Of a stretch of 64,000 bases of DNA, positions 20,558-29,561 are shown piece after piece. The stretch lies in assembly GCA_001887945.1 (NCBI GenBank), contig LDOQ01000069.1, forward strand, positions 39,670-103,669, written 5' to 3'. The DNA comes from Spraguea lophii (lineage: Eukaryota > Microsporidia > Spragueidae). Position numbers and translations under genes: made by a program. Every line of letters begins with the position of its first letter. The first letter of the stretch is position 1. A model generated the notes under the pieces. It searched no databases, was not told the origin of the DNA, and was given only the letters and a program-made list of their open reading frames with translations.

Positions 20558-22197
20558 TTTCCGATAAAAAATTTTTTATAAATAAACACTGTTTAATAAA
20601 AGTTATGTAGATTTATTAAAAAATAGACAGTTAAATATAAGGCAATATCGTTTATAATTTATAACCAATGCAATTTTATATATGTTTAGTAATTGGTTTA
20701 CACATAAATATTCATTAAACATTATTTTATATTACATTCTGGATATTAGAAATTTTAGAATAGTGTATAATACAGATTCTTGTTTAATTTCAATAATATT
20801 CCTTAATACTGTTACATAATATTGGTTTAATTGGAGAACGGTACCAAAATAGTATTACACCAGGCGATTACTGATCTGATAAGATGAGTATTCAACGAGA
20901 TGTATAATAAAAACAATATTTAAGATTTTCCATTTGTTTTAAATAATCTATTTCAACTATTTTTTTTATTTCAAAAACTTTTTGATTTGAATTTATCAAA
21001 TCCGGGTGACATCTGTAATGTAATAATTGCCAATTTTAATCGTTCATCATATCAAACGAAAGATGTCATCAACATATCATCACATATTTCTACAATACCT
21101 CATTGTTAAATTAGAATAACTCCAAGAACCAAAGGTCCCAGACCATGGTGGGCCGCAACCGGCCAGGAGAAGATTTGTTGTGATCCTCCCCAGAGAAGCT
21201 GTTTTTACAGATTGGGAGTTGAGTTGAAGAGTAGGAAAAGGGATATAATAGTTGTAATGAAGTAAAAATGTATCATAAATAAATTTTTCTTATGTTAAAA
21301 AAAAAAAAAAAAAATTAGAATAATATTTGATCTATTTTATTGAAAAAAATTTTGTATCGACGGGGTTTATATCATAATAAAGATTAGTGGTATCATAAAC
21401 GATGAAGTAAATGATGATGTGAATCATCAAAAAAACTACGACTTGTTAAAGTATAAGATTGAAGGAGGTTAACACACATATCGTAATAAACACAAAACAA
21501 AATAACAAAAAATTTTATATTTCTTTAGGATTAAAGTCATTTCCAATATATCCCCGTATAAAACCAAGAAACATTCTCTGTTAATGATTTTGTGTTTATC
21601 TCCAATTATTAATTATTTCTTATAATTAAAGAAAATACGAAAGATTTTATTATTGTAAAATATAATGTATTTAATTTATACTTAAATATTCTAAAAAAGA
21701 TCAACCAGTCCCTTATTACGAATATAAAGTTCTATATATTAATGATATAGTTTATAATTAAATTCTCATTTGTTATTAAAAATAAAATTTAAAACACCCA
21801 TAACAGAATCGAATACAGCTCACCACGATAGACTAAAGCTAAACAGAAAATTTCTATAAATAAAAGTTTCATTTTTTAAAAAATAGATTCCAAGGTATAC
21901 TGCCATTTTTATAATTATTAGAATAGAGATTTTTTATTTAATAAAATAAATTCAGATATATAAACTGATTTTCAAGAAAGTCAAGTTTAAACTTTTTCAA
22001 ATAAATAAACTTATTTATTAAATATGCTTTCAATGAACAAGTAAAATATAAAAAACCTATTCATCTCAATATAACCTATTATATTTGTTATCAAAAAAAA
22101 AAGAATATTATTTTAAAATTCTTCATACCAAGATATTTCTCTAAACGATAATAAAATATTTACAACTTAGAGTTAAATTCTTTAATTAAAAGCTTTT
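20558..22197. other. 3' flank of duplication copy 2 plus unique DNA
   Basis: 20558-21970 is homologous to 14790-16030 apart from the insertion at 21120-21311. 21970-22197 is unique AT-rich DNA before the small convergent gene. No gene seen. Confidence 0.6.
21108..21323 (+). mobile_element. SINE-like retroposon insertion with poly-A tail and target duplication
   Basis: The insert is 21120-21311, ending in an 18-A run (21297-21314). It is flanked by the duplication AAATTAGAATAA at 21108-21119 and 21312-21323. The homologous place in duplication copy 1 (about 15372-15386) has a single uninterrupted AAATTAGAATAATATTT. The insert starts CTCCAAGAACCAAAGGTC, then GACCATGGTGGGCCGCAACC and GGCCAGGA, the same module as near the 3' end of the full-length SINE at 43486-43979. 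It then continues about 110 bases into a different tail. It is therefore 5'-truncated and from a variant subfamily. Confidence 0.85.
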
Positions 22198-22380
22198 TTA
22201 TTTGTTCAGTTTTGATATTTTTTGTAATTCCGCTTTTAATTCAGCAACCTTATCCTTTGTTAGTTTTAGATCTTCATCTTCTTCTGAATCCATTCCATAA
22301 CTTATCTCAGAATATTCTTCTTCATTTATATATTCATCACTATCAAGTTCAAAAAGTTTATCTATTTCTTCCTTCTTCAT
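22198..22380 (-). CDS. Small acidic protein of unknown function
   Basis: A 60-residue protein whose reality is supported by the start context GCCCATG on the minus strand. Residues 5-36 are very acidic (ELDSDEYINEEEYSEIS, MDSEEDEDLKL). The end (about 38-58) is a short amphipathic Lys/Leu helix (KDKVAELKAELQKISKL), perhaps a coiled coil. There is no membrane segment. I cannot assign a family. It diverges from the GGT gene, with 161 bases between the starts. Confidence 0.6.
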   Translation of the reverse strand: MKKEEIDKLFELDSDEYINEEEYSEISYGMDSEEDEDLKLTKDKVAELKAELQKISKLNK

Positions 22381-22383
22381 GGG
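22381..22383 (-). promoter_or_regulatory. CCC start-codon motif of the small acidic gene
   Basis: GGG on the plus strand is CCC directly before the ATG on the minus strand. This motif is the main evidence that the 60-codon frame is a gene. Confidence 0.6.
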
Positions 22384-22541
22384 CTATGATAATTGTTTTT
22401 TTTAATAAAAGTAGATGAATCAATAAAAATCTTTGGAATGATGATGGATGATAAGAATTTTTAAAAAAATAATATTTAATCTGATTTGGTGAAACTTTGT
22501 TTGGAGTACAATTATAGAAAAAGTTTATTGTTGTAAACTAT

Positions 22542-24350
22542 ATGCTATTTTTATTTTTAAAGATTATTTTAAGTGTAAGTGAAATAGGTTCTAAAGATAC
22601 ATATGTTATTACAGTAGAAAAGGTTTCTGATGGAAAAATAAAAGAAGAATTTAAAAAAATTGAGGAAAATCAGAAAGAAAAAAGATTGAATGATACATAT
22701 ACATATCCACATATATTACAGAAGGAAAATATTGAATACACTAATGGTGCTGTTAGTACTGAGGTTCCATATTGTTCTAAGTTAGGTGTTGAAATTCTTG
22801 AATCCGGGGGAAATGCTGTGGATTCTGCAATCTGTTCTATGGTATGTATTGGAATTATAAATTCCTTTTCATCAGGAATTGGAGGTGGTGGTTTCATACT
22901 TATTATGAAAAAGCAGGGAGAAAAACATATATTAGATTCGGTGGATTTTAGAGAAGTGGCACCAGAAAAAGTGGATGTAAAAATATTTCAGAAAGACAGT
23001 CTTTTAGCTACAGAGGGTGGTAAAGCTATTACTGTTCCTGGTGAAATACGTGGAATGTATGAAGCTCATAAAAAGTATGGAAAACTTGAATGGAAAAAAC
23101 TTTTTGAAAAAAATATAGAATTGGCTAAAAGTTTCAGAGTAACTCCACAATTAGAAAGAAGATTAAAAAAATTTAAAAAACAAATATTCAATGATAGAGG
23201 TTTAAGAGAAACTTATGTAAGAGATAACAAACTTTTAAAAACAGGAGATAGTGTAAATCGTACAAATTATGCAAAAACTTTAGAAATTATTTCAAATGAT
23301 CCAGAAAGTTTTTATACCGGGACTATAGCAGAAAGTCTTGTATATACAATAAAAGAAGCAGGCGGGTATCTAACTAAAGAAGATTTAGAAAATTACAAAC
23401 CTGTATTTAGAAAGGTTTTACATGGGAAATTTAAAGGTTATGATGTTTTTACCACAGATCTTCCATCAGCTGGAGTATTTATTTTAGAAGCATTAAATAT
23501 TTTAGAATGTTTTGATCTTAATAAATTAAAAGAAGAAGAAAAAGATGGAAAATATCCACATTATCATATTTTAGTAGAAATATTCAAATTCATTTATGCA
23601 CACAGAGGAGAATTGGCAGATCCTAAATTTATAAAAAATAAAAAAAAGTTGGTAGAAAAAATAATCTCGAAGAAAAATGCACAATTAAAAGCAATGAAAA
23701 TAAAACCAGATCGTGTTCTTGATAAAAAAGAATACGAATTTATTCATGGTTCTAAAGATGATCATGGAACCTCACATCTCAATGTAATAGACAAAGATGA
23801 AATGACAGTATCTGTAACAACAACAGTAAATTTAGAATTTGGAGCAAGACTAATGGATCCTAACACAGGAATAATATTTAACAATCAAATAGACGATTTT
23901 TATATTCCTACCGTACAAAATTCATACGACCTTAACGAAATGCCTGTAAATATTCTCGTTGGAAATAAAAGACCGTTTTCTTCTGCATCACCAGTAATCT
24001 TAACAAAAAATAATGAAATTTTAACTCTCGGAGCTGCAGGAGGAACAAGAATACCAACATCTATAATTTCTGTAATATTCCATTTAATACTTGGAAAAAC
24101 ATTAGAAAACTCTATTATGGCACCTAGAATCCATCACCAGTTTATACCAGAATATACATACATAGAACACACATTAAAACATGAAATTATTGATTACCTA
24201 ACATCCATAGGCCATAAAATAAGAATTTCTCCATTGAATTCCATTTTTACTTCCGTACAAGGAATACACATGGTAAAGAATAAAAATGGCATAAAGATAC
24301 ACAAACCATTCTCAGATACAAGAAAAGGAGGAAAATCATACGGTTATTAA
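22542..24350 (+). CDS. GGT: Gamma-glutamyltranspeptidase family protein, secreted or membrane-anchored
   Basis: N-terminal nucleophile hydrolase that cleaves or transfers the gamma-glutamyl group of glutathione, usually outside the cell. The 602-residue protein has a hydrophobic start (about 1-15, signal peptide or anchor). Then come NAVDSAICSM and SSGIGGGGF (oxyanion/fold region), VDFREVAPEKV, and the self-processing site DHGTSHL with the nucleophile Thr at residue 410. Conserved small-subunit motifs follow: FGARLMDPNTGIIFNNQIDDF, RPFSSASPVI and LGAAGGTRI. All key residues I can check are present and the length is normal. It could supply Glu/Cys-Gly from host glutathione; that is inference. 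Confidence 0.93.
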   Translation: MLFLFLKIILSVSEIGSKDTYVITVEKVSDGKIKEEFKKIEENQKEKRLNDTYTYPHILQKENIEYTNGAVSTEVPYCSKLGVEILESGGNAVDSAICSMVCIGIINSFSSGIGGGGFILIMKKQGEKHILDSVDFREVAPEKVDVKIFQKDSLLATEGGKAITVPGEIRGMYEAHKKYGKLEWKKLFEKNIELAKSFRVTPQLERRLKKFKKQIFNDRGLRETYVRDNKLLKTGDSVNRTNYAKTLEIISNDPESFYTGTIAESLVYTIKEAGGYLTKEDLENYKPVFRKVLHGKFKGYDVFTTDLPSAGVFILEALNILECFDLNKLKEEEKDGKYPHYHILVEIFKFIYAHRGELADPKFIKNKKKLVEKIISKKNAQLKAMKIKPDRVLDKKEYEFIHGSKDDHGTSHLNVIDKDEMTVSVTTTVNLEFGARLMDPNTGIIFNNQIDDFYIPTVQNSYDLNEMPVNILVGNKRPFSSASPVILTKNNEILTLGAAGGTRIPTSIISVIFHLILGKTLENSIMAPRIHHQFIPEYTYIEHTLKHEIIDYLTSIGHKIRISPLNSIFTSVQGIHMVKNKNGIKIHKPFSDTRKGGKSYGY

Positions 24351-24380
24351 AATATTTTATAAGATAAAAAATATTTTCCC

Positions 24381-24617
24381 ATGCTAAAAAGAATTGTAAA
24401 TTTATTCTTACCATCGAAGAAATTAACTTTTCAACCAGAAATGACAGTAAGAGAAGCACATTTAATTTTAAACACACAAAACAGAGATAAAAAATCAATA
24501 TACGAAAGATATAAAATATTACAAAATATTAACCATCCGGATAAAAAAGGAAGTGCATATATCTCCAGTAAAATAAATGAAGCAAAAAATATACTAACAG
24601 AAGAATATGATCTATAA
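24381..24617 (+). CDS. PAM18: Pam18/Tim14 J-domain protein of the mitosome import motor
   Basis: J-protein that stimulates the ATPase of mitochondrial-type Hsp70 during protein import, here presumably in the mitosome. The 78-residue protein has MTVREAHLIL, then the catalytic HPD at residues 52-54 (NINHPDKKGSAY) and KINEAKNIL, the Pam18 pattern. The short hydrophobic N-terminus (about 1-12) may be a reduced anchor or targeting segment. The start is TCCCATG, and only 30 bases separate it from the stop of the GGT gene. Confidence 0.9.
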   Translation: MLKRIVNLFLPSKKLTFQPEMTVREAHLILNTQNRDKKSIYERYKILQNINHPDKKGSAYISSKINEAKNILTEEYDL

Positions 24618-25084
24618 TATTTTTATAATAAAAAATATTCTAACAATTTATTAGCAATAAATAAAATCCTCATTTAAAACTTTGAATTCATTTTAAAATA
24701 TTTTTTCCTTTAAAAAACAATAATTATTTTATATTAACTATTTCCTAAAGAAAAACAATATGCTTTTTAATAATTAAAATATTATTTATTTAAGAAATAA
24801 TAATAAACCTCTTTTTAATTTATAATTTAAGGAAATTAAATAATATATAAATCTTCTATAATCCAATATTGAGAGTATTAAATAAATATATCATCAGATA
24901 ATGTAAAAATATCATATACCGAAAGAAGATACAAATGTTGTAATAATAAAAACCTTATCATTTAATATTAATATTATTTAAAGAAGATACTTTTCACTTA
25001 TAATTATAATAATTAAAATATTATTACCTTTAATCTTTTTAAATATGTTTTTTAAAAACAATGAATTTCCATTTATTTTTACCC
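24618..25084. other. Intergenic, nothing recognised
   Basis: AT-rich; no gene, RNA or repeat that I can identify apart from the CCC start context at its end. Confidence 0.4.
25082..25084 (+). promoter_or_regulatory. CCC start-codon motif deciding the Ubp8-like start
   Basis: ACCCATG at 25081-25087 places the motif directly before the second in-frame ATG. This argues that translation starts at 25085 rather than at the upstream ATG at 25061. Confidence 0.55.
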
Positions 25085-26248
25085 ATGAGTGAATGTAATT
25101 GCACATCTATTTTTTTAAAAAACCCTAAATATCAAAAGATCATAGATAATGTATTATCCAATAAAAAATGTAGTGTATGTGATAATACTACAATACTTCA
25201 TATTTGTATTTCTTGTTATAAAATATTATGTAGAAAAGATATGATACATAATTGTAATGGTAATACATATATTCTTGTATTAATAGATAATGGATATATT
25301 TATTGTATGCAATGTAAAAAATATAAAATACATGATAATTTTACCTTAAATTTTAGAAGAAAAATTATTTTTTCAAAACACGAAGAAAAGATTTATAAGA
25401 TTTTACCGTGTTATTATATTAAGGGTATACAGAATTTAGGAAATACGTGTTATGTTAATTCTGTACTTCAAATACTTTTTATTCCAAAAATACGAGATAA
25501 TTTTTTAGAGGTTTATGATTTAAAGAAAGATTCTTTGCTTTATTCACTGATTGAACTTTACACACAGATTTATTCTTCAACGTTATTAATTCCAAATTAT
25601 TTTTTAGAAAAAATATTTTTAGAGCTTCCATATTTTCAAAATGATTTACAACACGATTCTCATGAATTTTTTACAAGCTTACTTAATCATATTCATCATG
25701 AATTATCATCTAAGGATATTTGTAATTGTCCAGTGCATAATATATTTTATGGTATTTTACTCTCTGAAATAAAATGCTTTAACTGTACAAAGATTACATC
25801 CATAAAAGAAGAATTTTTATCTTTATCTCTTAATTTAAAAAAATATCACAGGGTCAATGATATGTTATTAGATTTCTTTTCAAAAGAAAATGTAGAAGGG
25901 GTGTGTTGTAAAGAATGTAATACTATTACAACCATTCAAAAAACAATTAAGATTCAAAAATATCCATCTATTCTATCAATACATTTTAACAGATTTCTAT
26001 TTAAAGAAAATAAACTCAGTAAGAATAATAGAGCTATAAGCTATAATCACATTATAACAGTGGATGATAGAGTGTATAAATTATTAGGAGCAATATGTCA
26101 TGATGGAACTATAGAAAGTGGTCATTATTATTCCGTGGTAAGATATAATAGTAATTGGTATCTGATGAATGATTTAAGTGTAAGCATAATAAAAGATAAT
26201 GAGGCTATACGAGATAATGCATATGTATTATTCTATGAAAAAATATAA
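25085..26248 (+). CDS. UBP8: Ubiquitin C-terminal hydrolase, Ubp8/USP22-like (SAGA deubiquitinase)
   Basis: Cysteine protease expected to remove ubiquitin from histone H2B as part of SAGA. The N-terminal zinc-finger UBP domain (about 3-90) has Cys pairs such as CSVC, CISC and CMQC and HNC. The catalytic domain begins with the Cys box GNTCYVNSVLQ (Cys122 in this numbering), followed by QHDSHEFF. A CFNC/CCKEC zinc site comes next, and it ends with the His box ESGHYYSV (His347) and NAYVLFYEK. This ZnF-plus-USP order and size match Ubp8. The start is taken at 25085 because CCC abuts that ATG; an ATG eight codons upstream is also in frame. Confidence 0.9.
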   Translation: MSECNCTSIFLKNPKYQKIIDNVLSNKKCSVCDNTTILHICISCYKILCRKDMIHNCNGNTYILVLIDNGYIYCMQCKKYKIHDNFTLNFRRKIIFSKHEEKIYKILPCYYIKGIQNLGNTCYVNSVLQILFIPKIRDNFLEVYDLKKDSLLYSLIELYTQIYSSTLLIPNYFLEKIFLELPYFQNDLQHDSHEFFTSLLNHIHHELSSKDICNCPVHNIFYGILLSEIKCFNCTKITSIKEEFLSLSLNLKKYHRVNDMLLDFFSKENVEGVCCKECNTITTIQKTIKIQKYPSILSIHFNRFLFKENKLSKNNRAISYNHIITVDDRVYKLLGAICHDGTIESGHYYSVVRYNSNWYLMNDLSVSIIKDNEAIRDNAYVLFYEKI

Positions 26249-26778
26249 AAATATTTTCTGTTAGATTTTAAATATCATTTGATTTCTATGAGGTTGTGTG
26301 TTATAAATATTATTTGATTTGTTGTATTTATTCTTTCTATGATATTTTTTATTTTTAAAATAAAAATAATTTATATATGTTATTGTAATAGAATTCATTT
26401 TCTAACTTCTATTCATATTTTTTTTATTTTTTTCTTATATTCGAAAATAATAAATATTTTTTTATCATTCTTCATTAACAGATAACTTTCTTAAATACTA
26501 TTTTTATTCATTATTCTACCACATATTCTTTTTAAAATAAATTTTAATCATTTTCTTTATATTTCTCTTTCATCAATCCTATTCTGATTCTGCATTGATA
26601 AATTAATTTTTTTTAAAAACAAACAATTTATAAAATTTGTTTGTTTGGAAATGAATAAAGAATACAATCAATTAAATATTAATAAAATATTTTATATTTT
26701 TTATATAAATTTTGTGACCGCAAATTTCCATTCTTTTTATTTATTTTTTATTTACAAACTTTTTAAAACTAATCCTTC
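26249..26778. other. Intergenic, nothing recognised
   Basis: AT-rich with many T and A runs; I see no gene or structured element. Confidence 0.4.
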
Positions 26779-27282
26779 ATGAAAAGATATCAGGTTTTTA
26801 CAAAGCCATATCTTTTGGTGGAAGATATAAATAATAGGTTTCAACCGTTTTATAAGGAATATGAAGAATCGAAATTGATAAAGATAAATTTTCAAAGTTT
26901 ACCATTGTGCTGCCCATTTACAAATAATAAGAAAGTTAGATCATCTAAGAAAAGGAAAGGTCCAAAACAAGGTTTTTGTGAAGTTTGCTATATAAAATTT
27001 ACAGATTATGATGAACATATTCAGGAAAATGAACATAGAGAATATGCACGTGATAATAGTAATTACAGGGATGTGGATGCAATCATACATAAATATGGTA
27101 ATAATAATATTTTGGAAAATTTATATCAACCAACATCACCCCTTTTGAAACATTCACCTTCTATTAATTCCAAGGAGGATTCTAAAGAATCAGCTGACAC
27201 CATTTTGTTAGAAGAAATAAAAAATGATGAAAATATTTACTGCAGGAACATTGATGATTTTATCGATAAAGAAATAAAATAA
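26779..27282 (+). CDS. DBF4: Dbf4-like regulatory subunit of the Cdc7 kinase, minimal form
   Basis: Activator of Cdc7 kinase in DNA replication initiation. The 167-residue protein keeps a motif-M-like segment near the start (VEDINNRFQPFYKEYEE, residues 17-33). It also keeps the Dbf4 zinc finger (motif C) at about 73-112: GFCEVCYIKF, then H and H in EHIQENEHREYARD, followed by NYRDVDAII. The N-terminal BRCT/motif N of larger Dbf4 proteins is absent, so this is a drastically shortened version (yeast is about 700 residues). It converges with the proteasome gene, with 18 bases between stops. Confidence 0.85.
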   Translation: MKRYQVFTKPYLLVEDINNRFQPFYKEYEESKLIKINFQSLPLCCPFTNNKKVRSSKKRKGPKQGFCEVCYIKFTDYDEHIQENEHREYARDNSNYRDVDAIIHKYGNNNILENLYQPTSPLLKHSPSINSKEDSKESADTILLEEIKNDENIYCRNIDDFIDKEIK

Positions 27283-27300
27283 TGCTTACAACATTTTTAT

Positions 27301-27990
27301 TTAAGTTTTAATTGTCAGATATTTTTTTATCTCATCTTTTTCTAAAAGCTTCATTTCATTTTTTGTAAAAAGTAACATTTCCATCTTTTCAACGTCATCT
27401 TCTTTCAACTCTCTCACATTATTAAGCATTTCAAATAATTTGTTAGAAGCTTCATCCAGAGAATATTCATTTAATAATTCTTCTTTAAATTTATTATTTA
27501 TTTCAACAGAATTTTCACCGTATGATATTGCTCTCCATTTATTATAATTACCACTTGGATCTGTACTTATCAATTCTACATTCCCATTACTTATTCCAGC
27601 AAATAAAATACTAACACCAAAAGGTCTTAATCCTCCACCTAACGTAAAATTTTGTTTTATTGCACCTACTTTCTTACACAGTGTAAGTAATGGTATAGGC
27701 ACTCCAAATTCTTCTTCAAATTCTGCAGCTTTTAATCTAGCATAACCTATCATTTGAAGAGCATCAGAAGAATTTCCACAGATACAACAATAAATTCCAT
27801 CGCTAATTTTGTATAATTTTTCATATTTTATCAAAGACTTTTCCTTCTTCATTCCAAACAAAACAACACCATCATTGCATGTTATACCTATAGTAGTTCC
27901 TCCATTCTGCACCCCTTTCATAGCATATTCTACTTGAAGTATACGTCCTTCAGGTGTATATGTATTTGTTTTTGCATCCTGTTCTTCCAT
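27301..27990 (-). CDS. PRE9: 20S proteasome alpha subunit 3 (Pre9/PSMA4-like)
   Basis: Structural subunit of the proteasome's outer alpha ring. The 229-residue protein begins with the alpha-subunit H0 signature YTPEGRILQVEYAMK (residues 11-25), then GTTIGI, LRPFGVSILF and DPSGNYNKWRAISYG. The PSGNY-x-W-x-AIS pattern and the IKQxxTxxGGLRPFGVS stretch match alpha3 (PSMA4). The start has GCCCTTATG. Subunit type is judged by motif resemblance. A second alpha subunit lies 3.8 kb downstream. Confidence 0.9.
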   Translation of the reverse strand: MEEQDAKTNTYTPEGRILQVEYAMKGVQNGGTTIGITCNDGVVLFGMKKEKSLIKYEKLYKISDGIYCCICGNSSDALQMIGYARLKAAEFEEEFGVPIPLLTLCKKVGAIKQNFTLGGGLRPFGVSILFAGISNGNVELISTDPSGNYNKWRAISYGENSVEINNKFKEELLNEYSLDEASNKLFEMLNNVRELKEDDVEKMEMLLFTKNEMKLLEKDEIKKYLTIKT

Positions 27991-28846
27991 AAGGGCATAA
28001 ACTTAATCTTAAATTAAATTTTAAATTTTAATTTATAGCGATAAAAATACGCCTTAAGGATTTTAAAATGATATCCTAGCAAATAACAATTATTGTACCA
28101 TGATATTTAGATAACAATAATAAAAAGAATAAAGAATATAGTTAAGTGGTATTGTATTATGATAATATATGATTATATAAAATACTTTATATTATTTGAT
28201 TATCTGTTGAATGTAATAGTCACAAGATTCTAGTAATAAACAGATAAAAGATTTTCACCTTCTCTTGTTTAAAAACAAAAAACATTAATTTATTTACATT
28301 GTTAAAGATGAGTATATAAAAATATTTATCTTATGATCATATATGAAGGATATGGTATAATATCAATGGATATATTTAAAGAATATGTTGTACAATCATT
28401 TGATAGTATATGTTCTTTTAATATTTAAAGAAAATTACTCATAGCATATCCTTTTAGAAAAAATACTCGAATGAAAAATAAAATAACTTCTTTAGATAAT
28501 GATTTAACATTCTTTCAATAAGATAATTGATGCAATAAGTATACGTTAACTAATATTTTAAATCATAATAAAGGATTATGGTATTGTTATTAAGTAGTAG
28601 TATATTTTTAATATATTACATATTATATTAACACCTAAAAGAATTAAAATAATAGAATATTCTGGTTTCCACGAGAAAAAGAAGAAAATATTTCATTTAC
28701 TTATTACGAAGAAGAAAAATACATTTACATATCCAGAGAACTTCGATAAATAAAAGTTTCATTAAAAAAAATAAATATCCTAATGTTTTAAAAGAAATTA
28801 AAAAATATTTCTACACGAATATTTTCTACACGATAACTTTTTATAT
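27991..28846. other. Intergenic, only a SINE-tail-like fragment recognised
   Basis: A string at about 28745-28775 (GATAAATAAAAGTTTCATT followed by an A-run) matches the 3' end of the SINE at 43486-43979. The rest is AT-rich without recognisable genes. Confidence 0.45.
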
Positions 28847-29116
28847 TTAATTAACATAATGAAATGTATATTTTTTCGGTTTCTGTGATTTCCCTCTTGC
28901 ATCATATAAATTATTATTCTGAATATAAGATATTTCTGTTGTAAATTTCCTCTTTTCCTTTGCTCTTTGGTTCTGAAACCATATTTGTACTTTTCTTTCT
29001 GGGATTGTCAATTCGTTGGCAATTATTTTTCTAAGTTCATATCCAGGTCTTCTATTGGTTGAGAAATAATGGATTAATATATCTAGATCATCTCTACTAT
29101 ATAGATGTCTTTTCAT
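28847..29116 (-). CDS. Homeodomain transcription factor, short
   Basis: DNA-binding protein of 89 residues, consisting almost entirely of a homeodomain. Helix 1 is YSRDDLDILIHYFSTN (about 6-21) and helix 2 is GYELRKIIANEL (about 25-36). Recognition helix 3 is ERKVQIWFQNQRAKEKRKF with the invariant W46, F47, N49 and R51. The basic tail (KSQKPKKY) may be a nuclear signal. There is no room for activation domains, as is usual for microsporidian homeobox genes. Target genes are unknown. Confidence 0.9.
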   Translation of the reverse strand: MKRHLYSRDDLDILIHYFSTNRRPGYELRKIIANELTIPERKVQIWFQNQRAKEKRKFTTEISYIQNNNLYDARGKSQKPKKYTFHYVN

Positions 29117-29550
29117 TAACTTAGTGCTATAAAACGATAAAAAGTTAAGTGGTTGTCTATATTTAGAATGGATGTAAAATTTAAAATTAAAAGAAAGACA
29201 TAGTTTAAAATAAAATAACAGATGAAACGTTAATTGAGCATTTAATTCATTGATTATTATTTTTTTTTATAAAATGTCAAATATTTTAAATTTATTTAAT
29301 TTTACATTTATTGATTGTGGATATTATTGCATTTAAAAGACAATTAAAAGACAATTGAAGATAAAGATAATTAAATAAATATTATTTCATGATGTTGATT
29401 TGGAATATGAAGAATTAAATATTATTTCATGATGACAATTGAAGAGAATTAAATATCATTTTATATATGTTGATATAATACAATAAATATTATGTTCTGT
29501 TGTTGATAGAATGTATTTATTATTTTATTCAATAAATTTTAATATTGTTT
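29117..29550. other. Intergenic with local short duplications
   Basis: About 29325-29480 repeats TTAAATATTATTTCATGATG-like and ACAATTGAAGA-like strings several times. This is an AT-rich divergent promoter region between the homeodomain and symplekin-like genes. Confidence 0.4.
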
Positions 29551-29554
29551 CCCC
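29551..29554 (+). promoter_or_regulatory. CCCC start-codon motif of the symplekin-like gene
   Basis: CCCC ends 7 bases before the ATG at 29562 and lies inside the longer frame that opens at 29511. It favours the internal ATG as the start. Confidence 0.5.
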
Positions 29555-29561
29555 TCATTTT

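Larger units (their letters stand above)
16880..21970 (+). repeat. Segmental duplication, copy 2 (with two later insertions)
   Basis: Same order as copy 1 but about 1.1 kb longer. It contains a 924-bp TIR transposon 21 bases after the gene's stop and a poly-A-tailed insertion at 21120-21311. Homology with copy 1 ends at about 21966-21970, where copy 1 runs into the TIR element. A small internal difference (about 60-70 bp present only in copy 1 around 12130-12200) lies near the left edge. Confidence 0.9.
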
